From Tachypleus tridentatus (lineage: Eukaryota > Arthropoda > Merostomata > Xiphosura > Limulidae), in NCBI RefSeq assembly GCF_004210375.1, contig NC_134830.1, forward strand, positions 9,424,001 through 9,488,000: a DNA stretch of 64,000 nt. The letters run 5' to 3'. The notes under the pieces were generated by a model. It was not told the DNA's origin and ran no database searches. It saw nothing but the letters and a program-made list of their open reading frames with translations. Below are positions 34,180 through 46,260 of the stretch, one piece after another; the first letter of the stretch is position 1; each line of letters opens with the position of its first letter. The translations under genes and the position numbers were made by a program.

Positions 34180-34606
34180 AATTTTTTAAGTATCAGCTAA
34201 ATATGACGTATTGACTTGCAATTGATTCATACGGAAGCAATCTACTATACCGTACGAAATCAGTAATCACCTTATATGGGCGAAAGTGCTGCTTGTCTGG
34301 CCTACCGCTTCGTGGCTGAGCTGTTATTGCTCCTAGACATTTCCACTTTACAATAATAGCACTTGCAGTTGACCAGGGTAGCACTTTCAGTGCAGAAATT
34401 TGACGAACTGAATTGTTGGAAAGGTGGATTCTATGACAGTGCCACGTTGAATGTCACTGAGCTCTTCAGTACTGCCGATGTTTGTCTATGGAGCTTTAAT
34501 GGCTGTATGCTTAATTTTATGCACCTGTTAGCAATGGGTGTGGCTGACATAGCAAAATCCACTAATTAGAAGGGGGTTCCACATACTTTGGCCACGTAGT
34601 GTATCT
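34180..34606 (-). mobile_element. Tc1-like DNA transposon end with transposase N-terminus, truncated
   Basis: Read on the minus strand, the terminal repeat begins ATACACTACGTGGCCAAAGT at 34606. A leader follows, then a transposase piece with STASAIIVKWKCLGAITAQP and RSGRPDKQH, the helix-turn-helix and GRPR-like hinge of Tc1 transposases. The element is cut off inside or just after this region, with no DDE domain and no second terminal repeat nearby. The + strand frame at 34363-34569 is a shadow. Confidence 0.75.
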
Positions 34607-35955
34607 CGATATTGTAAATCTATCATTTTTTACGTTTCATATCGATATCCTCAAAAAATTTCATAAAAATGTTATAAACATGAAAAATAAATAAAAAGAA
34701 CAACCAATTGTTTGTCCACGCTTCCTCATTTGGGAGGAGGCTATAAATAACAGCTGAAAGTGAAATGTCTTTAAAATTTTGTTTTAGTAGACCTACTGCT
34801 GTGTTTATAAAATCTAAATTGTTGCTAATAATTTTACATTGCATTTAAAGCATCAGCTAAAACTTAAGCCTGCACTGCATGCTTATCGGTTTTGAAAAGC
34901 TGATTGAACACGATCAGCATCTCTGTAATCTCAAGACAGCTGGTATAGATATCAGAACACAAATTAAAATAAAGTGCAGAACCGTTTCGACCTTCTTAGG
35001 TCATCTTCTGGTTAATCTGAATACATTTTTCTTCAAGTGGGTTTCTCGTCATTACAGACTATCATCTGTGTTACTGATCCGTGAATAAGTGTGTGACGTG
35101 TCATTAGTGTAAGTATGATTGCTGCTCGTTCTGCTTGGTGAATCTTCCTCGAGCTTTGGATACATATTGGTACTATAGCAATATATATTCCAAAATATCA
35201 GGTCATACCTTTTATTTTTATGACATTAGTCCTTCTTACATATCACGTAGAACACAGAGCATTGTAAAATATTAGATGATTTTGTTTAGTGATAAGTTTT
35301 AGCGCCAGTTTTGTTTTGTTTTTTTGGCATATCCCGTATCAAATTGTAGCGTATTTACGAAGCCTGATACCAAAAATTGTTAATTGCATGCATAGAACTT
35401 TCAGCAAACTCCATTTAACACGAGTTCTTGACAAGAATTTTGTCCAGGCAATGTACTGTTTTCTGTCTAACTTTGGTGGAAACTCGCGTAAATATACTTT
35501 ATTTTCCTTGAGAATGTTCCCACACCCATAAACAACACAGCGAAAAATCTGTTATTTATCCACTAATACAGGACCAACGATAAGGAAGATTACCCCAGGG
35601 CCTGGTATCATTAGAGGGTCCGTACAAAATCTCGTCAAATTGACTTTTCATAGTGCATTAAAAACGTGGCCACGAAAAAAGTTCCAAAAGTTGTATTTTA
35701 TAGTTAACATATTATGGTTAAACCAGGGACCGGAAAAACTCTCGTCAGCCCTGTACAAATGTGTAGCTTTGTGCTTAATTCAAACACAACAACAAACAAC
35801 TGTATTCACGATGTCTGTCAAATGAAATATTTCCGGAAAAGAAAAAAAAAAAAAACGCATCATTTTCACATAATCAAACCCACAGTTTTCTACACATAGA
35901 GGGGAAATCGAACACGTCTGGTCTTGTTCACCTTGAATTACGTCACTTGCTTTTG
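34607..35955. other. AT-rich non-coding DNA
   Basis: No exon recognised. 35560-35770 is somewhat GC-richer and carries two similar phrases (CAGGGCCTGGTAT and CAGGGACCGGAAAAACTCTC), possibly an old repeat. Confidence 0.35.
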
Positions 35956-36200
35956 ACTTTTTAAGGCACTCGACTCATAATCCGAGGGTCGTGGGTTCGA
36001 ATCTCCGTCACACCAAACATGCTCACCCTTTCAGCCGTGAGGGCATTATAACATGACGGTCAACTCCACTATTTGTTGGTAAAAGATTAGCCCAAGAGCT
36101 GGTGGTGGTTCCTTCTTGTCTTACACTGTAAATTAGGAACGGTTAGCGCAGATAGCCCTCGTGTAGCTTCATGCGAAGTTCAAAAGCAAACAAAATATCA
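35956..36200 (+). mobile_element. tRNA-derived SINE, copy 3
   Basis: Head GGCACTCGACTCATAATCCG, B-box word GGGTTCGAATCTCC (35991-36004), body with CCTTTCAGCCGTGAGGGCAT and tail CCCTCGTGTAGCTTCATGCG. This is the best-preserved pol III head in the window. A short internal deletion removes part of the body. Confidence 0.9.
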
Positions 36201-36354
36201 GTTGATAGCAAAAGACATATCAAAATAATAATTACTTTTGAGATTTATTTCAAAATATTAAAGAATAACGTTTATTTTGATTTCAAGACACATTTCAAAT
36301 TCCCATCTATCACAGGAGATATTCAAAAACAACAGTCAATAGCAAAATATGTTT

Positions 36355-39235
36355 GAAAACATTGTGTAATACAATTTCTTATGATGATGATACAGATTCT
36401 GTAACTGAAAACATTGTGTAACACAGTTTATTATTATAATAATACAGATTATGTAACTGAAAACATTGTGTAATACAATTTATCATGATGATGATACAGA
36501 TTCTGTAACTTAAAATATTATGTAATACAGTTTATTATGATGAAGATACAGATTCTGTAACTGAAAATATTGTAAAATACAGTTTATTATTATGATGATA
36601 CAGATTATGTAAATGAAAATATTGTGTAATACAGTTTATTATTATGATGATACAGATTATGTAACTGAAAACATTGTGTTATACAGCTTATTATGATGAT
36701 GATACAGATTCTGTAACTAAAAATATTGTGTAATATAGTTTATTATTTTGATGATACAGATTCTGTAACTGAAAATATTGTGCAATACAGTTTATTATTA
36801 TGATGATACAGATTATGTAACTGAAAATATTGTGTAATACAGTTTATTATTATGATGATACAGATTCCGTAACTGAAAACATTGTGTAATCCAGTTTATT
36901 ATGATGATGATATAGATTCTGTAACTGAAAACATTGTGTAATACAGTTTATTATGATGATACAGATTCTGTAACTGAAATTATTGTGTAATACAGTTTAT
37001 TATGATGATGATACAGATTCTGTAGCTGAAAATATTGTGTAATACAGTTTATTATTATGATGATACAGATTATGTAACTGAAAATATTGTGTAATACAGT
37101 TTATTATTATGATGATACAGATTATGTAACTGAACACATTGTGTAATACAGTTTATTATGATGATATAGATTCTGTAACTGAAAACATTGTGTAATACAG
37201 TTTATTATGATGATGATATAAATTCTCTATTTGAAAACATTGTATAATACAGTTTGTTATGATGATGATAGAGTTTCTGTAACTGAAAACATTGTGTAAC
37301 ACAGTTTAGTATGATGATGATACAGATTCTGTAACTGAAAACACTGTGTAACATATTTTATTATTATGATGATACAGATTCTGTAACTAAAAACATTGTG
37401 TAATACAGTTTATCATTATGATGATACAGATTATGTAACTGAAAACATTGTGTAATACAGTTTACTATGATGATGATACAGATTCTGTAACTGAAAACAT
37501 TGTGTAATACAGTTTGTTATGATGATGATACATATTCTGTAACTGAAAACATTGTGTAATACAGTTTATTATGATGATGATATAAATTCTCTATCTGAAA
37601 ACATTATGTAATACAGTTTAGTATGATGATGATAGAGATTCTGTAACTGAAAACATTGTGTAATACAGTTTATTATGATGATGATACAGATTCTGTAACT
37701 GAAAACATTGTGTAACACAGTTTATTATGATGATGATACAGATTCTGTAACAGAAAACATTGTGTAACATATTTTATTATTATGATGATACAGATTCTGT
37801 AACTAAAAACATTGTGTAATACAGTTTATCATGATGATGATACAGATTATGTAACTGAAAACATTGTGTAATACAGTTTATTATGATGATGATATAAATT
37901 CTCTATTTGAAAACATTGTATAATACAGTTTGTTATGATGATGATAGAGTTTCTGTAACTGAAAACATTGTGTAATACAGTTTATTATGATGATGATACA
38001 GATACTGTAACTGAAAACATTGTGTAACACAGTTTAGTATGATGATGATACAGATTCTGTAACTGAAAACACTGTGTAACATATTTTATTATTATGATGA
38101 TACAGATTCTGTAACTAAAAACATTGTGTAATACAGTTTATCATTATGATGATACAGATTATGTAACTGAAAACATTGTGTAATACAGTTTACTATGATG
38201 ATGATACAGATTCTGTAACTGAAAACATTGTGTAATACAGTTTGTTATGATGATGATACATATTCTGTAACTGAAAACATTGTGTAATACAGTTTATTAT
38301 GATGATGATATAAATTCTCTATCTGAAAACATTGTGTAATACAGTTTAGTATGATGATGATAGAGATTCTGTAACTGAAAACATTGTGTAATACAGTTTA
38401 TTATGATGATGATACAGATTCTGTAACTGAAAACATTGTGTAACACAGTTTATTATGATGATGATACAGATTCTGTAACAGAAAACATTGTGTAACATAT
38501 TTTATTATTATGATGATACAGATTCTGTAACTAAAAACATTGTGTAATACAGTTTATCATGATGATGATACAGATTATGTAACTGAAAACATTGTGTAAT
38601 ACAGTTTATTATGATGATGATATAAATTCTCTATTTGAAAACATTGTATAATACAGTTTGTTATGATGATGATAGAGTTTCTGTAACTGAAAACATTGTG
38701 TAATACAGTTTATTATGATGATGATACAGATTCTGTAACTGAAAACATTGTGTAATACAGTTTATTATGATGATGATACAGATTCTGTAATTGAAAACAT
38801 TGTGTAATACAGTTTATTATGATGATGATACAGATTCTGTAACTGAAAACATTGTGTAATACAGTTTATTATGATGATGATACAGATTCTGTAACTGAAA
38901 ACATTGTGTAATACAGTTTATTATGATGATGATACAGATTCTGTAACTGAAAACATTGTGTAATACAGTTTAGTATGATGATGATACAGATTCTGTAACC
39001 GAAAACATTGTGTAATACAGTTTATTATGATGATGATACAGATTCTGTAACTCAAAATATTGTGTAATACAGTTTATTATGATGATGATACAGATTCTGT
39101 AACTGAAAACATTGTGTAATACAGTTTATTATGATGATGATACAGATTATGTAACTGAAAACATTGTGTAATACAGTTTGTTGTGATAATGATTCAGATT
39201 TTGAAATAAAAACTGTAACTGAAAACATTAAAAAC
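36355..39235. repeat. 52-bp minisatellite, about 55 copies, with higher-order structure
   Basis: The unit consists of GATACAGATTCTGTAACTGA, AAACATTGTGTAATACAGTT and TATTATGATGAT, with variation in the number of GAT triplets. Most units contain the dyad ACAGA-T-TCTGT. Variant units recur at fixed distances: TATAAATTCTCTATTTG at 37217, 37893 and 38621, and TATAAATTCTCTATCTG at 37581 and 38309. The steps are 676 (13 units) and 728 bp (14 units). The last units from about 38700 are nearly identical. Open frames inside the array are meaningless. Confidence 0.97.
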
Positions 39236-39361
39236 ATTCAGCAGAAATAATTAATAATCAAGGGCGTTTGAATGTTAAGCAATTCTTCTTCGTTCCGCTT
39301 GTGGTTAAGATGTGATGTGGGCTTGTTTTATTAACGTGTTTTTTGTTTGGTTTCTTTTGAA
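39236..39361. other. unique spacer after the 52-bp array
   Basis: Short sequence with no recognisable element between the minisatellite and a SINE. Confidence 0.5.
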
Positions 39362-39570
39362 AGTAGTTTAAGACTAGAGGGAAGGCAGCTAGTCATCTTC
39401 ACCCACCGCCAACTCTTGGTCTACTTTTTATCAACGAATAGTGGGATTGATCGTTATATTATAACGTCCCCACGGCTGAAAGGGCGAGCATGTTTGGTGT
39501 GACGGAGATTCGAACCTGCGACCCTCGGATTATGAGTCGAGTGCCTTAACCACCTCGCCATGCGGGACTA
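39362..39570 (-). mobile_element. tRNA-derived SINE, copy 4
   Basis: On the minus strand: head with GGCACTCGACTCATAATCCG, B-box GCAGGTTCGAATCTCC (39503-39520), body with CCTTTCAGCCGTGGGGACGT and a short tail with TAGTCTTAAACTA. Truncated at its 3' end relative to copies 1-3. Confidence 0.9.
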
Positions 39571-40199
39571 TGAAGGTTCGTAATAAGGTGTGTGGGTAAC
39601 CAGTGTGGTGACATATATAGTCAAGGATGTCGACGTCATATAAACCAAGTGTTTAAGCTGAATTGTCTTGGAGAACTAGCCAATCATAATCTAAAGTATC
39701 AAGTTTAGTTTGTTCTAAAGATGAGTGTACAGTATGTAAAAGACTTGAAGTGTGATAATATTTATAACAATGTTAGCCAGTCTTTATAAAGATAAAATTA
39801 TGAATAACAAATAAGATTAAAATAAAAATATTGCCAAAGGTGGTGGGAAAATGTGACGTAATATACAGGAAATATAGATAAATTAAAACATGAGTGATGC
39901 TGTGTACAGGAAATATAGAGAAATTAAAACATGAGTGATGTTATTAATATAAAGTAACTTTAACAATGAATTTATGTTTGAAAAATCGTTCTAGAGACAT
40001 ACGGAGATCAACAATCCCAGAATAGAATATAGTATTTGATAGTGCTAACCAATAAGTTTCTACAGATTGCTGTCATTTGGCGTTATAGTATTTGATAGTG
40101 CTAACCACTAAGTTTCATTCATATCACTCTTTCTTTCAGATGTCTTTTATGGTATTATATCATAAGAAGCAATATAATGAATTTTTTTGTCAAGAGTGT
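39571..40199. other. non-coding DNA with two small duplications
   Basis: GTACAGGAAATATAGA with flanking ATTAAAACATGAGTGATG occurs twice (39864-39945). GTATTTGATAGTGCTAACCA occurs twice (40030 and 40088). Confidence 0.5.
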
Positions 40200-40202
40200 G
40201 TG

Positions 40203-40323
40203 TGTGTGTTTTCTTATAACAAAGCCACATGGGGCTATCTGCTGAGCTCACCGAGGGGAATCGAACCCCTGATTTTAGCGTTGCAAATCCGTAGATTTAC
40301 CGCTGCACTAGCGGGGGGCATTT
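40203..40323 (-). mobile_element. tRNA-derived SINE of a second family
   Basis: On the minus strand: CCCCCGCTAGTGCAGCGGTA, then CGGATTTGCAACGCTAAAAT and the B-box GGGGTTCGATTCCC (40257-40271), then CAGATAGCCCCATGTGGCTT. The head is tRNA-like with a B box; the short tail ends in ACACACACACA. The body differs from copies 1-4. Confidence 0.75.
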
Positions 40324-41689
40324 TGTCAAGAACTTTCACATCTTTTGCTTGTTCCGGGAATCTTTCAAATATTTTTGATAAATCTTGGATGAAGTTCATC
40401 TTTCTCTACCTTATCTCACAGTTTCATTGATAAGACTTGATAAACTTAATTGTGTTAATCTTTGTTTAATCATAAATGTTCGTGTTGAAATTTTTAAATA
40501 AATGTTTCGTATGTCATCAATCTTATTTAGAATTTGTGATTTTACTTACATGCATATGTTTAAAACATTAATGATCAGTTTATGGAATCTAATTGAATAA
40601 AAATGTATACAACTGAAATGTTCATCAAATATTGAATGTACTTTAGTGTTTGTATGACTTTGTTCACTGAAAAAAAATTCAGTATATATTGTTAAATAGA
40701 CTTGGTAAACCCAAAACTGGCTTTGTTATGCGGGTATCAATGATCACAACATACAGTATTTAAAATTGTCGTTTGGTTATACAGGATGTCCATAAACTAT
40801 TCACTCCATTATAGGCCTTTATAAATTCTTTATTATAACGACACTTAAAATGAGGTTTCTCAAAATGTGCAAGTTTTGAAACATTATAACATAGGTATTT
40901 GGAATAATAATTATAATGTAGACTGAACTATCTAAGTTGTTACCCTTCGAGTGCATAATGAAATTTCATGTATAATATATATTACAAGTCTAAGTAAACA
41001 TTAAAGTAAAATTGAATCGATCTCTCATTGTGAAAAAAATTACTCTAAGCCAAGTGACACAGTCCCACCTTTTTACCGAGTGTTGTAAAGTACATTGATT
41101 GTACATTGTCGTTTATATAAAACTAAGTATACCCATGCCATTCAATAAGTTTGTTATAGTGCAAGAGAATTTCTGATTTGTTAACAAATACATACTTCAT
41201 TGGACAATATAATAAATCTTTGTTGCACGTTTCGTTTTTATTTCAAAGTATTATTTTATAAAGATAAATAGTAAATGTGTTATACACAGGAAAAAATAAA
41301 CGTGAAAAACTTCTATTATTCTAAGTACGAATAATTTGAGTTAAAACTCTTTCAGAATAATGTAAACACATCTCGATGTCTTTTATTTCAAATGCCAGCT
41401 GAGCTGTTTTAAAGTTACTTTTTGGTATTGGGCTGAACGCGTCATAATGAGTCAGAATGATCTCCATGATGTTAGTGACTTATAGATAGAAACTAAAATA
41501 ATATATGTATGAATGGTTACAGAAGTTTTGATTATAATAGGGAGAAAGGTTGAGTTATATCTGAACATTAAAACTGTAAAGATTTGTGAATTTTAATTTA
41601 TAGTACTTCAAGTGTGTGGTAAATGTTGGTGTTTTAAATGGTTTTTTATGATGATTGGTTAAACAGTAAGCTATTGATTTCTTATGTTC
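40324..41689. other. AT-rich non-coding DNA
   Basis: A phrase at about 40783-40805 (ACAGGATGTCCATAAACTAT) resembles the kind of terminus seen in DNA transposons, but no partner end was found. Nothing else recognised. Confidence 0.35.
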
Positions 41690-41816
41690 ACCTGTTTGCT
41701 CGAAATTAAGCACTATGCTACACAATAGGCTATCACGTGCTCTGCTGACCACGAGTATCGAAACACGTTTCCTAGCAATGGGAGTCCGCAGACATGCCGC
41801 TGGGCCACTCGGGGAC
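41690..41816 (-). mobile_element. tRNA-derived SINE of a third family, degraded
   Basis: On the minus strand: CCCGAGTGGCCCAGCGGCAT, GTCTGCGGACTCCCATTGCT, a B-box-like GTGTTTCGATACTCGTGG, then AGAGCACGTGATAGCC and TAGCATAGTGCTTAATTTCG. The head is tRNA-like and the body is distinct from the other two families. Confidence 0.65.
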
Positions 41817-42039
41817 GTATTCAGTTATAGCTAAATGGTTATGTTAAAGAACTTTTGCTAGAAATAGAAAGAACTGTTATATGTTATCATTCACTTAATA
41901 CATACAGTAGGTAAGATTTTCTATGACCATTTAAACTATAATGACTTATAAAGTTAAATACGGAAATATGTTTCTTTTTAAGGATGAATAAATGGTTGTT
42001 ATAAAAATGTTAAAGTCAGGAAATACAAAAAGTATGATT

Positions 42040-44138
42040 AAATATAGAAGTGAGAAAACAGTAACCACCACATTAAATGTGCTAGTAACACTACTCAGCT
42101 CTAGAAACAGCAGAAATGTATGTTAAATATAGAAGTGAGAACAGTGAACACTACATTAAACGTGCTAGTAACACTATTCAGTTCTAGAAACAGCACAAAT
42201 GTATGCTAAATATAGAAGTGAAAACAGTAAGCACGACATTAAATGTGCTAGTAACACTACTCAGCTCTAGAAACAGCACAAATGTATGTTAAATATAAAA
42301 GTGAGAACAGTAACCACTACATTAAATGTGCTAGTAATACAATTCAGTTCTAGAAACAGCACAAATGTATGTCAAATATAGAAGTGAGAACAGTAAGCAC
42401 TACATTAAATGTGCTAGTAACACTACTCAGCTCTAGAAACAGAACAAATGTATGTTAAATATAAAAGTGAGAACAGTAAGCTTTACATTAAATGTGCTAG
42501 TAACACTATTCAGCTCTAGAACAAGCACAAATGTATGTTAAATATAGAAGTGAGAACAGTAAGCACTACATTAAATGTGCTAGAAACACTATTCAGGTCT
42601 AGAAACAGCACAAATGTATGTTAAATATAGAAGTGAGAACAGTAACCACCCCATTAAATGTGCTAGTAACACTATTTAGCTCTAGAAACAGCACAAATGT
42701 ATTTTATATACAGAAGTGAGAACAGTAAGCACTACATTTAATGTGCTAGTAACACTATTCAGCTCTAGAAACAGCACAAGTGTATGTTAAATATAGAAGT
42801 GAGAACAGTAAGCACTACATTTAATGTGCTAGTAACACTATTCAGCTCTAGAAACAGCACAAATGTATGTTAAATATAGAAATGAGAACAGCAAGCACTA
42901 CATTAAATGTGCAAGTAACACTATTCAGCTCTAGAAACAGCACAAATGTATGTTAAATATAGAAGTGTGAACAGTAACCACTACATTAAATGTGCTAGTA
43001 ACACTATTCAGCTCTAGAAACAGCACAAATGTATGTTAAATATAGAAGTGAGAACAGTAAGCACTACATTAAATGTGCTAGTAACACTACTCAGCTCTAG
43101 AAACAGCACAAGTGTATGTTAAATATAGAAGTGAGAACAGTAACCATTACATTAAATGTGCTAGTAACACTATTCAGCTCTAGAAACAGCACAAATGTAT
43201 GTTAAATACAGAAGTGAGAACAGTAAGCACTACATTAAATGTGCTAGTAACACTATTTAGCTCTAGAAACAGCACAAATGTATTTTATATACAGAAGTGA
43301 GAACAGTAAGCACTACATTTAATGTGCTAGTAACACTATTCAGCTCTAGAAACAGCATAAATGTATGTTAAATATAGAAGTGAGAACAGTAAGCACTACA
43401 TTTAATGTGCTAGTAACACTATTCAGCTCTAGAAACAGCACAAATGTATGTTAAATATAGAAATGAGAACAGCAAGCACTACATTAAATGTGCAAGTAAC
43501 ACTATTCAGCTCTAGAAACAGCACAAATGTATGTTAAATATAGAAGTGTGAACAGTAACCACTACATTAAATGTGCTAGTAACACTATTCAGCTCTAGAA
43601 ACAGCACAAATGTATGTTAAATATAGAAGTGAGAACAGTAAGCACTACATTAAATGTGCTAGTAACACTACTCAGCTCTAAAAACAGCACAAGTGTATGT
43701 TAAATATAGAAGTGAGAACAGTAACCATTACATTAAATGTGCTAGTAACACTATTCAGCTCTAGAAACAGCACAAATGTATGTTAAATACAGAAGTGAGA
43801 ACAGTAAGCACTACATTAAATGTGCTAGTAACACTATTTAGCTCTAGAAACAGCACAAATGTATTTTATATACAGAAGTGAGAACAGTAAGCACTACATT
43901 TAATGTGCTAGTAACACTATTCAGCTCTAGAAACAGCACAAATGTATGTTAAATATAGAAGTGAGAACAATAAGCACTACATTAAATGTGCTAGTAACAC
44001 TACTCAGCTCTAGAAACAGCACAAATGTATGTTAAATATAGAAGTGAGAACAATAAGCACTACATTAAATGTGCTAGTAACACTACTCAGCTCTAGAAAC
44101 AGCACAAATGTATGTTAAATATAGAAGTGAGAACAGTA
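42040..44138. repeat. 83-bp minisatellite, about 25 copies, with 7-unit higher-order repeat
   Basis: The unit consists of AAATATAGAAGTGAGAACAG, TAAGCACTACATTAAATGTG, CTAGTAACACTATTCAGCTC, TAGAAACAGCACAAATGTAT and GTT. A variant unit with ATTTTATATACAGAAGTGAG recurs at 42701, 43282 and 43863, exactly 581 bp (7 x 83) apart, and its neighbours repeat in the same order. Non-coding. Confidence 0.97.
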
Positions 44139-44140
44139 TA

Positions 44141-44671
44141 GAGTAAGTTTCAAACATTAAGTTATACTAAAACTTATCAAAAGGCATTGTTGTTCTTTAT
44201 ATTGTTGATAACATAGAAGAGTAAGTTTCAAACATTAAGTTGTACTAAAACTTATCAAAAGGCATTGTTGTTCTTTATATTGTTGATAACATAGAAGAGT
44301 AAGTTTCAAACATTAAGTTATACTAAAACTTTTCAAAAGGCATTGTTGTTCTTTATATTGTTGATAACATAGAAGAGTAAGTTTCAAACATTAAGTTATA
44401 CTAAAACTTATCAAAAGGCATTGTTGTTCTTTATATTATTGATAACATAGAAGAGTAAGTTTCAAACATTAAGTTATACTAAAACTTTTCAAAGGCATTG
44501 TTGTTCTTTATATTGTTGATAACATAGAAGAGTAAGTTTCAAACATTAAGTTATACTAAAACTTATCAAAAGGCATTGTTCTTTATATTGTTGATAACAT
44601 AGAAGAGTAAGTTTCAAACATTAAGTTGTACTAAAACTTATCAAAAGGCATTGTTGTTCTTTATATTGTTG
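44141..44671. repeat. 78-bp minisatellite, about 7 copies
   Basis: The unit consists of GAGTAAGTTTCAAACATTAA, GTTATACTAAAACTTATCAA, AAGGCATTGTTGTTCTTTAT and ATTGTTGATAACATAGAA. It directly abuts the 83-bp array; both units share ATAGAAG at the junction. Copies are nearly identical. Confidence 0.95.
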
Positions 44672-45179
44672 CAGTGTTTTACATATGTTTGATTTTTTTT
44701 TACATTGTGTGACAAGTTATACAGTACTTGAAAAAAAACTGTTACACTAAACAAAGGACAGAAAATGTGGTTCTCTCACACAAGAAAAAATCAGAGAATT
44801 TGAATATGTAAAATTAACTCTTTATTGCCAGATATTGTTTTCTGCACATAAAATAAATCTTTAGTCACTTGCATTCAAAATGTTATAAACTACTTTGTTT
44901 CATGTTATACCAATTAGTATAGCACAATATCCTAACTAATAATGCCTATTTTAAGTGTATTCAAGCTTTAAGCTTTTAATGTTTTATACATTCTTCTCAA
45001 AAGAAGATAGTATTCATTGGCATCATTCTAACTCTGTGTTCCCAGTGAAAATGTAATTACAATTAATGCCACTTCACTTACTATATATTAACTGTGATTT
45101 GCATGTAACTTGCTGATTTGCTTATCTAAATTATTTTAATATAACAGTGTTTAGGGATAACAAGGGAACTGTGTACATT
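44672..45179. other. AT-rich non-coding DNA
   Basis: No recognisable gene or element. Confidence 0.4.
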
Positions 45180-45535
45180 TTTGCTGTCCCATCCTCTAAA
45201 TTAAACTAAAACTATTAAATGAAAAAACATTAAAGCCACCTCTTATAATTTATGTAGCTATCAAGCTATCTTTTAAACTTACTGCCTCCACAATATATGA
45301 AGGCAACAATTCCATAGGTCAATCACCCTGTTGGAAAAATAACATTGTCTTAACTGAAGACAGCTTCTACCTGCTTAAATCTGTGTGTCTCCTAGTTTTA
45401 TAACCCTCACTGTTAAGTATGAAAAATGTTTATATCAACATTATCAACTTCTTTTACAATGCTTCAATCAGATTCCTTCTAACTCTTCTTCTTTTTCAAG
45501 AGAAACAATCTTAAGGACCTTAATATCATCTCCTT

Positions 45536-46260
45536 TTATGACAGCTTCTCTGTCCCAAATAACATTTTTTCATCTCCTTTTATGACAGCTTCTCTTGTCC
45601 CAGATAACATTTTTGTAATGCTTCTCTGAAACGTAACCAACAATTCAGTTTCTTCATTAAGGTGAGGAACCTGAGTCTGAATACAGTACTCAAAATGTGG
45701 CCTAACCAGTGACCTGTATGAAGAAATTATAACTTTTTTACAATTTTCAATATTTCTGTGGATACAACCAAATAATCCCATTTGTCCTACCACTAGCAAC
45801 AGCACACTGCTTGGATGGCTTTAGAGACTAGTCAACCATTACACCAAGATTCCTTTCCCTAATAAAACTGTTAAGGTTATTCCCATCCAAATTATACTTA
45901 TAATTCATATTAGGATAACCCAGATGCATTATCTTGCAGCTATTTTAATTATAAACCATCTGCCGTATATTTTCCAATTTACTGCATGATCTAAATTCTT
46001 TTGTAAGTCAGCAGCATCCAGTTCACAGCTAGCAACACACAAGACCTTAATATCATCTGCACATCTGAGTAATATATTCATCATTTTTTTCATCTGTGTC
46101 ATTGATGTAAATTAAAAAGATCAAATGTCCTAAGACTGAATTTTGAAGTACCTCATTTGTGACATTAATCGAGTTTGACTGAATTCCGTTTATAACACGC
46201 TGCATTTCTCCATTAAGCCACTCTCCTATCCAGTTAGTTAACTTATTCTCCACATTTATA
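45536..46260 (-). pseudogene. CR1-like reverse transcriptase, C-terminal part, broken
   Basis: Two minus-strand frames (46053-46253 and 45536-45805), with a shifted middle, carry RT blocks from the QRVVINGxxS motif to the LYKSLVRPHLEYC motif. The catalytic FADD motif reads CADD at 46049-46060, keeping both Asp residues. Confidence 0.8.

Noticed and set aside
35956-36040. tRNA-like sequence that could be a tRNA gene
   Set aside because: The B box is followed by a SINE body and repeated elsewhere; no complete cloverleaf with acceptor stem was seen.
39052-39237. 61-residue minus-strand frame at the end of the 52-bp array
   Set aside because: It is a by-product of the minisatellite.
36355-44671. 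Regularly repeated units that could suggest a CRISPR-like array
   Set aside because: Units are head-to-tail with no unique spacers, in a eukaryotic intron-bearing context; they are minisatellites.
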